A DNA stretch of 64,000 nt. It comes from Gnomoniopsis sp. IMI 355080 (lineage: Eukaryota; Ascomycota; Sordariomycetes; Diaporthales; Gnomoniaceae). The stretch spans positions 1-64,000 of the forward strand of contig JAPEVC010000067.1 in the NCBI GenBank assembly GCA_027946555.1. The letters are read 5' to 3'. Positions 35,572 to 46,040 of the stretch are shown here, in pieces. Both the position numbers and the translations under genes were made by a program. The notes under the pieces were generated by a model that was given only the letters and a program-made list of their open reading frames with translations, ran no database searches and was not told where the DNA came from. The stretch's first letter is position 1, and every line of letters begins with the position of its first letter.

Positions 35572-36199
35572 TCTGGGCCTTTGTGCGTCTAGGAGATGGT
35601 GATGCTCATGGTGAAGAAGGGTCGACGATAGGTCCTCATCTCAACAGGATAAGTGGGTGATTGCCCCGAGGTAGAGTGGCTGGAGGCATGTGAGAACTGA
35701 TGGGGAAAGTAAAGTTTGGGCCCGCGGATTGAGTAGCTGTCCTGAAAGTGGGGCAGGGTTCGGGTTCTGGTCTCAAGTTATAGGGAGACAACCAGCCAAA
35801 AAGGGCTAAACCACGTTTGGTGAGTTTGGATAGGTCTGCTCACAGCAATATAACGCCCTACTTATACCTTTTTAAGGGAGTAACCCCAATGAATACCCAA
35901 ATTGCAACCGAGGAACATGTCTTATTCTTAACCTGTGAACTTGTCAGTTCTTTGAAACTCTGAAAATCGTTCAGTACTCCCGGTGCCATCAATTTTAGAG
36001 CTATGCACGATCTCATCGTTAGATATTATTTTAGACACTACCTAAGATAGATAGTAGCAACCGCCTAAGGCTAGTAAGCTGAGTAGAGACCTACTGTCAG
36101 GTGACAGTATAAGCCAGTTCACACAAGTGCTTTACTTAGGTATGAAGTAGGAATAATTGACTTATATCACATTGTCAACTAGTTTGCAAGCTCGTCAAA
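35572..36199. other. Intergenic region
   Basis: Upstream of the P450 and downstream of the sugar-transporter gene. TAGGTA-type words near 36035-36060 and 36135. No gene seen. Confidence 0.5.
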
Positions 36200-38071
36200 T
36201 TACGATATGTTCTCAACTCGGATGCCCTCGTCAAGCTCAATAGACTTGTTGTCCGAGGCTCGGTACTCCCCAAGTCGAGGCTGATTCCGCCATTCTTTTG
36301 CAGGAACACCCTGGCACATGATGTTTAGCTGGTTGTACAGAGCACGAATACGTACGGCTTATCACTTACATTCGCAAAGAAGCTGTTGATTTCTTCCATG
36401 CTGCGGCCCGTGACTTCGCCAACACAAAAGTAGACATATGACAGAGAGATGAAGCAAAGCCCAGTATAGACAAAACCTGTCTTAGGACCGAGATTGGCGT
36501 CGTAATACTATAAAGAGAATTATCAGTCAGTGAAACCTTCTGGAGCAGACTTATAGGAAGTAGGCCACGTTACTAGGTATGGAAGCGTAAACACAGTCGC
36601 CCATACGGTCACCTTAATAAGTCAGTAACGTAATCGGAATCCAGGTTTATTCTATAACTCACCCAAAAGCAGGCAACACAAATAGCGTAAATCTTATTGC
36701 GATTTCTTCCCACAGCCATTTCTGATGCCTGAATAGAGATAGAGTAAGTGGAAACACGTTTTCACCTCGGCGACTTCATATTTCTAATGACTTACAATTG
36801 TCCATCCCAGGGGGCCCCAGGCAAAGTTGAACGCCGTGATCTCGATAATGATAAAGGCGAAGATCACTTTTCCGAACGTTGGGGAGGGTGTTGCTCCCGG
36901 GATGCCGAGACACCCTACAACGAAGATTGAAAATGTCATGATCCCTGTGGTAATGAGAAGAAGCGGCCGTCGTGGCAGTTTATTCGCTAAGAGCACGGCA
37001 GCGAAGACCACGACCACTTGAATAATCTGCAGCATATCAACATCAGGTTCTCGAGACATGGCATGTAAGAATTGCGGAACCTACGAAGACAATCAAAGTC
37101 ATCAGAAACGGGTCCTCCAAGCCGATGGCTTTTGAAAAGACCGTTCCAAAGTAGTAGAACCACTGGATTCCATTGATCTGCTGAGCAATGAGGGCACCAG
37201 CCGAATATAATAATTTCCGTCTTTCTATCGGGTCACGGATCAGATCAATCCATGAAGACTCGGCGGCTGACAAAGCTTCTTCGTCAAGGTCCCTTTGCAA
37301 CACGTCGAGATCATTGTTCGGCGAGTAAGTTTCTCTGTGATGTATGCGCACAAGAGCAGCCTCAGCGGCAGACTGCTTTCCCTTGCGAAGCAACCAGCGG
37401 GGAGATTCTGGAACCCACCAGAGACCGGCGAGCATGATCACTGGAAAGATTATTTGTATCCCCATTGGAACTCGGTAGGCCACTGTCGTATCGATGGATT
37501 CGGTTCCGCGATTAATGGCTGCAGCAATGATCTGAGAAATCGACAAAACGAGCTGCCAGCACATCAAGAGCTGACCGCGGATAGCAGTTGGTGCGACCTC
37601 CTAGACTAGATTCAGCAAAGTACATTTCACAGTAATAGCACGGACTTAGGCACAACTGACTCCTATATATAATGGCGACGTCGCACTGAAGTTGCCGACG
37701 CCATATCCCAGAATTATCCGGCCGCCGATGATGTAAGGTGTATTGTAGTCCGTAGCAAGCTGGAGGATGACCCCAATTATTATCATTACAGAGGCAATCA
37801 GGAAGACGCCTTTTCGGCCGAAGTAATCGTTCAGAGGCGCAGCTGACAACGAGCCCACGAGCTCCCCAATGTTGATTACACTTGTCATAAGAGACAACTG
37901 CGAGGGAGATATCTCATAAGAGCCATCAGATTGCTGCGAGCCAAAATGGCGTATAAAAACGTCCATGGCCGATACCCCGGTGAAGTATACACCGTCATAT
38001 CCGTATAGGCACGCACCAAGTGCGGCGAAGGCACAGAACAGCCAGGCGTATGGATGTGTGATTTTCTCCAT
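36200..38071 (-). CDS. MFS sugar transporter, 503 aa
   Basis: Exons 38071-37661, 37600-37085, 37026-36796, 36728-36663, 36612-36574, 36507-36370, 36310-36200; 1512 nt, 503 aa, all junctions phase 0 with GT-AG ends. Sugar-porter signatures: GYDGVYFTG in helix 1, LNDYFGRKG, GRIILGYGVG, PTAIRGQLL, PESPRWLLRKGK, QQINGIQWFYYFG (helix 7), AWGPLGWTI and ASEMAVGRNRNK, with a C-tail after EVTGRSMEEINSFF. A proton-coupled hexose or disaccharide carrier in the plasma membrane. Transcribed away from a GH32 gene 705 bp upstream, so sucrose or an oligofructoside is a reasonable substrate guess. Confidence 0.93.
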
Positions 38072-38776
38072 AATGAAAAGAGTATTTTGAGGAATTGTGG
38101 AGAGCCCATGAAAATGCCCGTACGGAAAAGTAAAAAGATGCCGTCAAATTAGAGCCGATCAAGGGAATGTCCAACCGGCTCTTTGTGTAAAGAACTAGGA
38201 AGAGAGTACGCTGAAGCCGGCTTCGGAATTCCTTTAGTTGCTTTGGGGTCCCTCAAGTTGCAACCCATCACTTTAAAGTTCAGACATCTCAGCGTCTTGA
38301 GACTCAAGGTTTCTTTTCTGCTGCTTTCCCCGCAAACTGCGGGGAACAGTGGGCTTGGATGGTTCATGAATTCAAAGATCGAGTCGTGGCGGTTTATTCC
38401 CGCCATCAAGATTTAGACTCATTGGCAATAGCGGAGACAGGCGGAGACGGGGGCGGAGGCGGAGGTGCCTACTTAAGTATAACTCCAGGAAATTTACAGC
38501 ATTCTGTGACAGGCTATTCGAAGGCGATCGGCATCTTCATGCCAAGCGTCTTCTCTCAAGAAGTAATAAGGTTCTCAGAAAATTTGCTCATCTCCGTCCC
38601 TCGTTGCCCAAGTAATTAGCATCCTCTTTCAGATCAAGGCATGCTGATTCTTCTGCATATCTTCTTAGATATATAACAAGCAATCCCCTTCTGGGCATCA
38701 TCAGACCTCGCCGCACACCTGGGCATCGTGGAGCATCCATGCCTCTCTCAGCCCATTACCAACCTTCCACGCGCCC
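38072..38776. other. Shared promoter of sugar transporter and GH32 gene
   Basis: Head-to-head interval of 705 bp. Holds a GGCGGAGG-type purine-rich run near 38435-38466, CCCCGC words near 38330-38342 that could serve as carbon-repressor sites, and a TATATAA box on the GH32 side. Site assignments are inference. Confidence 0.5.
38670..38676 (+). promoter_or_regulatory. TATA box candidate of the GH32 gene
   Basis: TATATAA, about 100 bp upstream of the ATG at 38777. Confidence 0.5.
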
Positions 38777-40303
38777 ATGCCTTTCAAATCTTCCTCAGTC
38801 TACTCTCCATTTCGACGACCGTCTAATGATACGGCCGCAGCCGATGCCATCCCCCTGCTCGTTGACGACGAATATCATCTATTCCACTTGACAACTCCAC
38901 CTTCCACCATTCACCATCCGCAGAGGCTAAGGTCCTCTTGGTCTCATCTCCGGTCCAAATGCCTGACGCAATGGCACCGTGGGGAACAACCAGCGCTCTC
39001 CCCTGGCAACGAGGCACATGACCCTGACGCAGATGGCGTCTGGACAGGCTCAGCGATTATAGGCCCCGACAGAATCATGCACATCTTCTACACAGGCTAC
39101 AACCTATCCGAGAATGGAAGACAAGTCATTCTACACGCGATTTCCGTGGACCGCCATGGTAGCGCTTTCAAGAAAGACCCCCATCCCATCAGAATAGTGT
39201 CTGAGAGCTCGTCCAGAGCAGCGTTCGAGGACATCGATTTCCGGGATCCTTACGTACTATATAACGAGACCGAAGCATGTTTTTGGATAATTGTGGGGAC
39301 GAGACTGTCTCAAGGCCCGCACTGGACGCGTGGATGTCTTGCCTTGCTCACATCTCCTGATCTCGAATCTTGGTCGTTGGAGCCGCGGCCGCTCTACGCT
39401 CCAAACGATTCCATGTGTCCCGAGTGCCCAGAACTGTTTCGACTCAACGGGAACTGGTACCTCGTCTACTCCAGGTTCGCGGCTCCGAATTCAGGCACCG
39501 TCTATAGAATTTCCGACTCCCCACGTGGGCCTTTTCGCACTCCCAGAGATGGCTCGGCGGGCAGGCTCGACGGTCGGCGATGGTACGCTGCCAAATCATG
39601 CCCCAAGGCGAAGGATCCATCCACAAGGATCTTTTTTGGATGGATCGGTGATCAGTGCCAAGAGGACGGAAAGTGGTTGTGGGGTGGAGACATGGCAGCA
39701 CCAAGAGAAGTTTCAGCCAGAGAAGATGGGACTCTAGCAGTCTGGCCTAGCAAACAAGTCCTGGATGCACTGTTCTCTGACCAGCCATCATTCCAGCTGA
39801 GCGCCTTTCAATTCGAAGCAAGCGGATGCACTAACACGATGCCTCTGGGCGAGGCGACGACCGGTCGACTTTATATGATAACATTCTCCATTGCGTCCAA
39901 CTCGGCAGCTTCTTTCGGCACCATCTTTGACGCCGACAAGGACCTTAGCGGTAGCTACCTCCGCTTTGTGCAGATGCTCGACGACCAATTTTCCGTTTCA
40001 CTGGCGATGGCACCGGTGCCTTTAGATGACTTTTGGGCTGACCAATACCAGCTTTACCTCCCCAGAGCTGTAGACGGCCCAGAGATAGTCAGGCACGACA
40101 ATATTAGGATTGAAAAACCGGTAACGGTTCTGCGATTCGACAATACGTTAGAGGTCTTTGTTGGGGGTCGCTGTCTGAGCTGTAGGATTCCACAGCGTAG
40201 CTCCAGTACAGGGCTAGGCGAGAACGCCATTCAGGAGGTCTCATGGTTCGTAGAAGATGGGACAGTGGAAATCTCAGATTTTCAGATCCTTCCTGGTAGG
40301 TGA
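38777..40303 (+). CDS. Glycoside hydrolase family 32 protein, probably intracellular, 508 aa
   Basis: Intronless, 508 aa. Five-bladed propeller family acting on fructosides (sucrose, inulin, levan). The classical WMNDPNG is absent; instead ADAIPLLVDDEYHLF places Asp23 where the nucleophile sits in the divergent group that has GDxIPF. DFRDPY (Asp157) is the transition-state stabiliser and ECPELF (Glu216) the acid/base motif, and GVWTGSAII is kept. A C-terminal beta-sandwich follows, ending FVEDGTVEISDFQILPGR. No signal peptide (N-terminus MPFKSSSVYSPFRR), so the substrate would have to be imported, matching the divergent sugar transporter. Activity could be an invertase-like or oligofructoside hydrolase; exact substrate unknown. 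Confidence 0.9.
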   Translation: MPFKSSSVYSPFRRPSNDTAAADAIPLLVDDEYHLFHLTTPPSTIHHPQRLRSSWSHLRSKCLTQWHRGEQPALSPGNEAHDPDADGVWTGSAIIGPDRIMHIFYTGYNLSENGRQVILHAISVDRHGSAFKKDPHPIRIVSESSSRAAFEDIDFRDPYVLYNETEACFWIIVGTRLSQGPHWTRGCLALLTSPDLESWSLEPRPLYAPNDSMCPECPELFRLNGNWYLVYSRFAAPNSGTVYRISDSPRGPFRTPRDGSAGRLDGRRWYAAKSCPKAKDPSTRIFFGWIGDQCQEDGKWLWGGDMAAPREVSAREDGTLAVWPSKQVLDALFSDQPSFQLSAFQFEASGCTNTMPLGEATTGRLYMITFSIASNSAASFGTIFDADKDLSGSYLRFVQMLDDQFSVSLAMAPVPLDDFWADQYQLYLPRAVDGPEIVRHDNIRIEKPVTVLRFDNTLEVFVGGRCLSCRIPQRSSSTGLGENAIQEVSWFVEDGTVEISDFQILPGR

Positions 40304-40928
40304 AGAGGGCAGCCGTCTATTGCATTCCGTGTGCTTGGGTCGTGCGACATCAAGGCGCGACTGGCGGCGACTAGGCTACCCAAGGTACTTAGGTACAAAC
40401 AGCCGATGCTCAATGAATACAAAACCCGCCCTACAGTATTCTCAAATATTTTACGAGAGCTCCTTCAGCCTTTTTCTTCGACACGGTTCACGTCAGACTC
40501 CACAGGCGCTCCTAAACTTTAGAAGCCCCCGATCCTTAGAGTGAGAGCTGGGCTCCGTGATCTTGCAGTCTGCCACAGGATACCGAAGTACACCCCGTCG
40601 AGACTCTCCTTACCACCCTGGGATCATCACAGTCGCCCCCCGTCCGAGGCCTTAGGCTTAAAGCCTGCAGTACTATCAAGGGCCCCTTTCATATACTTTA
40701 CGGCCATGAATTACTCCATATTCACAATAAAGTCAACAACCAAGTAGTAAAAAGTCTCTTCAGACATTCAAGATTCAATCTGTCCTGTACCTAGCTTGTG
40801 ATATTGCTGACTCTGGCTTGAAAGCAGTCGGCGCGAGTGTCACAGCCGGCACTAATCAATGACCAAGATGCTCGGATCAAGATATATTTTGACCCGAACT
40901 CTGAAACTATTGGGGTTATTTATTCGTC
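40304..40928. other. Intergenic region
   Basis: Downstream of GH32. Only short frames; nothing recognised. Confidence 0.5.
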
Positions 40929-41138
40929 GTGATCGGTGGAAGCGCAGGCATTGGTTTCGGACTCTCAGCGCACGTTCTCCAGCATACGCAACAGCGCCTC
41001 TACCTCCTAGGTAATAAGCAGGAGCATTTGACTCAGGCTGAAGAGCCTCTGAAGAAATATGGCAACATCTCCCGCGTGTCTTTCGTAGAGGTAGATCCTT
41101 TGCGTTGTTGCTTGGATTTCCCATTATGTCAGAAGTGA
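40929..41138 (+). pseudogene. SDR fragment (N-terminal Rossmann part only)
   Basis: VIGGSAGIGFGLSAHVL gives the cofactor loop GGSAGIG, followed by a second strand LYLLG and a third strand FVEVDPL. The frame then stops and no catalytic half is found downstream. About 70 residues of an SDR remain. Confidence 0.65.
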
Positions 41139-43168
41139 TTATTTGCCCTATCAATACCTGCTCCCTCGATGCAGGAGTAGCGGGTTCAGACATTTGACCT
41201 GAAGGAAGTTGGGAGGCTCGGCACCAACCGTTCGCTTTTCTCCCCGTTGGCATTTACGTAAGCGAGCTTGGACCGTCACTTCGTTCCTGCGGCCCTTGGC
41301 CTAGGGTTGGTCAGCTTAGGTAGGGTGATAAACACGCCCAACGAACGTGGCACTGGCAGCTGCTACGCCTTACCAGGCGTACTTGTCTAGAACCCAGCTC
41401 AAAAAAGCCTTGGTCAACGTTCCAGCAACTGCATGACCAAACGTGATTGCGAATCTGCTTTTTGGAGCTAGAAGGGGCTGACATTACGGCCGCATCCAGT
41501 CTTCTACACCACTATATTCGATGGATGGGCGAATATGCAGCTGCCGTGCAGATTCACAAGCGGAGTCCGTATCCATACACAGCGTGGGTTATACCTGATA
41601 ATTGGGGCACTTTCGGGCAGTGTGCCGCCTGCTATATAGTAGACGCAAGATAGAGGGGCTTAGGGACTGAGTAGACCGCTCGAGATCAATAGAACTTTTA
41701 AATACCCGAGAGTTGAGTCTAGACGGGCATCAACTGCTTGGCCCAACATACTTACGGGTTTGCCTATTCTGGAATCATATAAGCCGTCCACACCACTACG
41801 CCCTGTAAACCATGGGCGGACATGCGGCTTGCCTGTAGATTGGAAAACAGAGTGCATGCTCTTCAGTGATGAATATTGACGACGAACGGGGCATTACCAC
41901 CCTCTGCCAAACTCACTAGTCTAGTCAACTGTCGAGTCACGCCGCATTTACGGGCCAAGGGACCTCTTCCACCGGAATCCTATTATAGAAGGGTCAAGGA
42001 CTTCCTTGTACACGGCTTTGGACACCTCTCCCGCCTTTAATATGGTTATGAGGTGCGAGCTAAGCGTGCTGCCTCTTAAGAGACTCCTTTTCTTCCGCTA
42101 AAGCGACCCTAAAAGTCCAGCGCAATCGGATCACCGAGCTAGGCGTTGATTTTCTCTAAAGGCAAATTTTTGGTCTGTCCGAGAATATCAACTTATTCCA
42201 CATATATTTTGAAAACCAGGTTTCGGCTCTTTCACAGCCTCGCATCATCTAGGAGGGAAAGAAGGGAATATACTTCGGGAAAATAGAATATAATAATAAT
42301 TGTCGTGGGCACCGTGACAGCGATAAAGACTATAAAGGATTTCCATCTAATGCTCCCAAGTGAGTGCTTAATAGGCGATAGCATTGACTATAAAAAATAT
42401 ATAGGCGATAGTCGAACCTTCGCTCCCTAAGTATATAGGCAAAATCTCAGAGCTATATATATATATTATATATACTTGATAGTTGATCTTAGGGCGACTC
42501 TAAAGATAAAGTAGAAGGCGACCATGGTATTAATTTCTAGAGTTAAGTGCTATCGAGGTATAATCTAATAAAAGCGCCCAAAACGGCAGTAATGGAGGCG
42601 TTAAGCTACATCCACTGGGCAATTACTATAAAGAAGGCAGAATGATTTCTTCTAACACAATATTAATTTTCTTTAAGACAGCTTTCTTACCAAGGAGCTT
42701 CACACGACCAAGGCGGTCTGTAAGAGTGTCGTTAATCACGCATCCGACTATTAAGCATATATACCAAGCCACAACGGGGCCGAACCCCAGGTTTCCTATA
42801 AAGGTAGGAACGAGGTTAGCGATTGCTGTAACACTAATGCCTTGGCCCATGACCTAAAGAAGAATGGAATAGAATGCGCGCTTATAGTAACTACGTATAG
42901 TAATTAGCGAGATAAATCCCTATCATTGCCAGAGAACAGTCTTAATGGAGAGATATAGATAGGACTGGGATTCTTTATTTTAGAAGATCTGAAGGCCTAT
43001 CGATGAAATCTACCCCCAACTTATCCATCGCCTCACTTGTAACAAATGCTTTGTAGCTACATATGCCAATGCAGTACCTGCCAAATATAAAGAGAATTAA
43101 AACATCGGAACCCCTTTCGGTTGATCCATCCACATCCATTTCCCCAAACAACTTCCATTACCAGCCAA
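41139..43168. other. Degenerate, AT-rich gene-poor stretch
   Basis: Two kilobases with stops in all frames, AT-rich from about 41990 to 42650, with a TA microsatellite near 42451-42476. One hydrophobic fragment is listed separately. Looks like mutated duplicated DNA, but no transposon can be identified. Confidence 0.5.
42626..42850 (-). pseudogene. Possible MFS transporter fragment
   Basis: A 74-codon frame with VTAIANLVPTFIGNLGFG, a second hydrophobic segment VVAWYICLIVGCVI and a DRLGR loop resembles part of an MFS transporter between two helices. No start, no flanking exons. Weak call based on hydrophobicity and the DRLGR motif. Confidence 0.35.
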
Positions 43169-43502
43169 TCAATCAGTGCACTTAGAGCGACCAGCGACTT
43201 GGAGGGCGGTAATGCAGGCAGCACCGGTCAACGGGTTGTCGTCCTGGCCCCCCGGGCACGAGCAGGTAGCGGTGGTCCAATCGCACAGCTTAGCGCAACG
43301 TCCTATGGTGATGTTTTAGTCAAGTGAGGCGATATTAGTGCAGTTATATAAGAAAGACAAAAGGACAAAATATTTTACCCTTAGGGTACTCGCAGGAGAT
43401 ACCGCGACCAAGGCAGGTGCGCTCGAGGTATTGAGCATTAGCACCGATGGCAAGGAGGCCGAGCGCGAAGCTGGCGACGGAGAGAAGGTTTGAGAATTGC
43501 AT
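43169..43502 (-). CDS. Small secreted cysteine-rich protein A, 85 aa, eight Cys
   Basis: Exons 43502-43379 and 43302-43169 (76-bp intron), 258 nt, 85 aa. Signal peptide MQFSNLLSVASFALGLLAIG, then a mature part of about 60 residues with eight Cys spaced C-x6-C-x6-C-x3-C-x6-C-x1-C-x13-C-x11-C. Conserved core with its paralogue at 45037: ISCEYPKGRCA, LC, GQDDNP and TGAxCI, ending GRSKCTD. The intron lies exactly in PKG|RC. Secreted and probably held by four disulfides. Could be an effector, antimicrobial or surface peptide; no known family recognised. Confidence 0.85.
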
Positions 43503-43624
43503 TTCGGTATAGGTGTAGATGTTTGAAGGCGATATAAAGACTGGTATTAGGCACTGGATAAGGCTTAGTAGGAAGTAATAATAAGCTCATGGATTATTCA
43601 ACGTTGAGACGTATCTGGTAAGGG

Positions 43625-43632
43625 TATTTATA
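43625..43632 (-). promoter_or_regulatory. TATA box candidate of protein A
   Basis: TATAAATA on the minus strand, about 125 bp upstream of the ATG, the same spacing as in the paralogue. Confidence 0.45.
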
Positions 43633-44197
43633 CTTGAATATAACATCTGTAATTACTACCTTAGAACACAGATTTATATCGCCAAGTATGGAAATTTAAT
43701 ATTCTAAACGGATTATTCCGAAATGACTCGTCTTACTACTTTGCATCGACTCAATCGTTAATTACGCAATTGCTAATCAGTCTCACAACGTATAATGAAA
43801 AATTAGGCAAATAGTTGCATCTATAAAGCGAGATTAATCTCCAGCAATCGCCCAGATATACCGGGCTGGAAGTACCCCGTGGGGATGCAGAAGTCTAACC
43901 CGTTGATAGCGGGCATATAGCATGGAATTCACTCTGTATTACAACCCTATTGCGATTCTCGCTCCATTCAAGATTTGACTCATTTAGGCCTGCTGATCTT
44001 TTTCTCTAAAAGCTCATTATAGCCTAATCAGGATCAGCCTGTCACGCTCCTGACTAGTTAGAGAAGCTGAGGAATAGCGGGTGGATTCCAGTTTAGTGGA
44101 GGCGGTAAAATCTAGCAAAGAGAACCTCCTAAGAGGAAGGCAGCCTTCTTGTAAGAATCAGATAAATGGCTTTATTACTAATTAGCACAGTGCCTGG

Positions 44198-44225
44198 CTA
44201 CCTACCTACCTACCTAGGTAGGTAA
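44198..44225. repeat. CTAC tandem repeat with GTAG arm (palindrome)
   Basis: Four CTAC(C) units run into CCTAGGTAGGTA, so the tract can fold on itself. Shorter versions of the same motif occur at 2271, 25199, 31533 and 50393. Confidence 0.8.
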
Positions 44226-44914
44226 GCAGGCAACACTTACGACAACATTTACTTAAAAGGCTGCAAGTGATTTTGCACGGTTGCTAACTAGTTTAGATGC
44301 CACAGTACTATAAACATCCCCAGAATAGACCTCTGTTCTTACGGGTTCTTTCCTATAATTACCGAAAGGTCCAGACTGTTTCGTAACTCGGTGTATTGTA
44401 ATAATTAACGCAACCACGTGGTTGTAAACACTATTACAACAGACTTACTCAGGGCTTCTCGGCGGTCCCGCTGGGCTGGATCGCCTTATATGGGGCTGGG
44501 CTTCAGCATTGTTCATTTGTTGATTTAAGCTTATCCAAGTACCGATCTATACGGTCTGTTCTATTCCAGTCCGCTTGGGAAGTGGATAAATCGTATAAGC
44601 CAAGCTGTCTTCCAAAACCCTTCTACCCAGATGTATAATGACTAGTATTGAGCGACGATCCGTTGATTTCTAATTTCTTCACCTCCACCAAGCCAGATAA
44701 TGAACCTCGCCAAGCAGCGAAGTTTATCTTGTGACTGAATTACGGGGCATTTACTCTTGGCAGGCGTAAAATACGGACGGTTAGGTGTTTGTAAGTAAAT
44801 GCTTCAGCGGGAAACGGTTTACTAGTAGGGGAATCTGCAGGTTTTCTAAGATTCAAGCTATTAATCCAGGCGGTCAGGCTTCGATGTGCATAGCTTTGCA
44901 GATATTGATCCAGG

Positions 44915-44921
44915 TATATAA
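44915..44921 (+). promoter_or_regulatory. TATA box candidate of protein B
   Basis: TATATAA in GGTATATAAAGG, 116-122 bp upstream of the ATG at 45037. Confidence 0.55.
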
Positions 44922-45036
44922 AGGACGAAGTAATACATTTCTCTAGCAATCCCATCCTCTAGATCATCACTCAACATTCATTAGTAATTAACAAATACTC
45001 CTATTTATATTTACCCATCCTCTTTGTTCCGCCGAA

Positions 45037-45345
45037 ATGTTTGCTTCTAACCTTTTCACCGCCGTGGCCGTTGTCCTCAGCCTGACACTCTCTGCCTCCG
45101 CCGCTCCCTCTCCACCCTCCGAACTGGTTCCGGCCAACAGCTCGCTCGAGACTCGCGCGCTCAACGGTTTGCGAGGCTGCGCTGGCGGCGCTATCTCCTG
45201 CGAGTACCCGAAGGGCCGCTGCGCTAACCTCTGCGAGGGTGTCACCGTTTGCTACTGCCCCGACGGACAAGATGACAACCCGTACACGGGTGCCTCGTGC
45301 ATCGACATTGTTCGATGGTCTGGACGCGCCAAGTGCAACACTTAG
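45037..45345 (+). CDS. Small secreted cysteine-rich protein B, 102 aa, eight Cys
   Basis: Intronless, 102 aa. Signal peptide MFASNLFTAVAVVLSLTLSA, a pro-like segment (APSPPSELVPANSSLETR) that may be cut after the Arg, then a mature part with eight Cys spaced C-x6-C-x6-C-x3-C-x5-C-x1-C-x13-C-x11-C. Shares ISCEYPKGRCA, GQDDNP, TGAxCI and GRAKC with protein A, so the two are clear paralogues. Unlike A it lacks the intron inside PKGRC and has the extra pro-region. Contains one N-glycosylation sequon (NSS). Secreted, disulfide-rich; function unknown. Confidence 0.88.
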   Translation: MFASNLFTAVAVVLSLTLSASAAPSPPSELVPANSSLETRALNGLRGCAGGAISCEYPKGRCANLCEGVTVCYCPDGQDDNPYTGASCIDIVRWSGRAKCNT

Positions 45346-46040
45346 CTACTTAATGAGTTCCTTGTAATCTCTTCCTGCGCAGGTGCTTAAATCCGGCCAA
45401 GGTTATTAAAAAAATCCATTACTAATTCATCTTCCACTTTCACAGAGAATATTTTACTTTATATTCTACGATTGGATAATACTTCTAGGAGGAGTCCGTA
45501 TTGGCTTATTTGGAGTGTTTAATAGGAGATGGTTTGGAGAAACACCGTTGGCAGCAAGGAGCGCGATTAATAGTTCGCTTACACTAGCTAAATAAAAGCC
45601 GGCAACTTAGAAACAATCTACTATGCCATTTGCTAATCTTTCTTCTTTAATCAACAGTTATTCTTACTCGTCTTTCGAAGGCCTCAGACCGTACGGTTAA
45701 TATTCATCAGATATATTTGTGCTAGTGCTAAGAGTAGGAATACACTGTAATGTCATTGGTGTGTAAAATGAGACCGCCACGACTATGATTCAACATGTCG
45801 TTGATTGGTTGTAGCCGGCATCTTGAGTGGTATTCATAATGAGTTTCCTTTGAAACTGAGTAATAAGACAACTTTAGGAGTCGAATGCGAATGGAGGAAT
45901 GAACATCTGGAACTAGGCATTAGTTGTATGCATGGTAAAGATCTGATTAGAAGTGACGCTTATGGTCACCAGAAGGGTTTTCATCTATAAAGCAAGCGAA
46001 TTAAAAAGAAGGTTGAACTTGTTGATGGCAGCAAAGCTGT
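45346..46040. other. Intergenic region
   Basis: AT-rich 3' flank of protein B and of the GPI-protein gene. Nothing recognised. Confidence 0.5.

Larger units (their letters stand above)
43503..45036. other. AT-rich interval between the two cysteine-rich genes
   Basis: 1.5 kb, AT-rich especially 43560-44000. Contains a CTAC/GTAG palindromic microsatellite at 44198-44225 and a TATA box near 44915. No third family member found on either strand. Confidence 0.5.
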
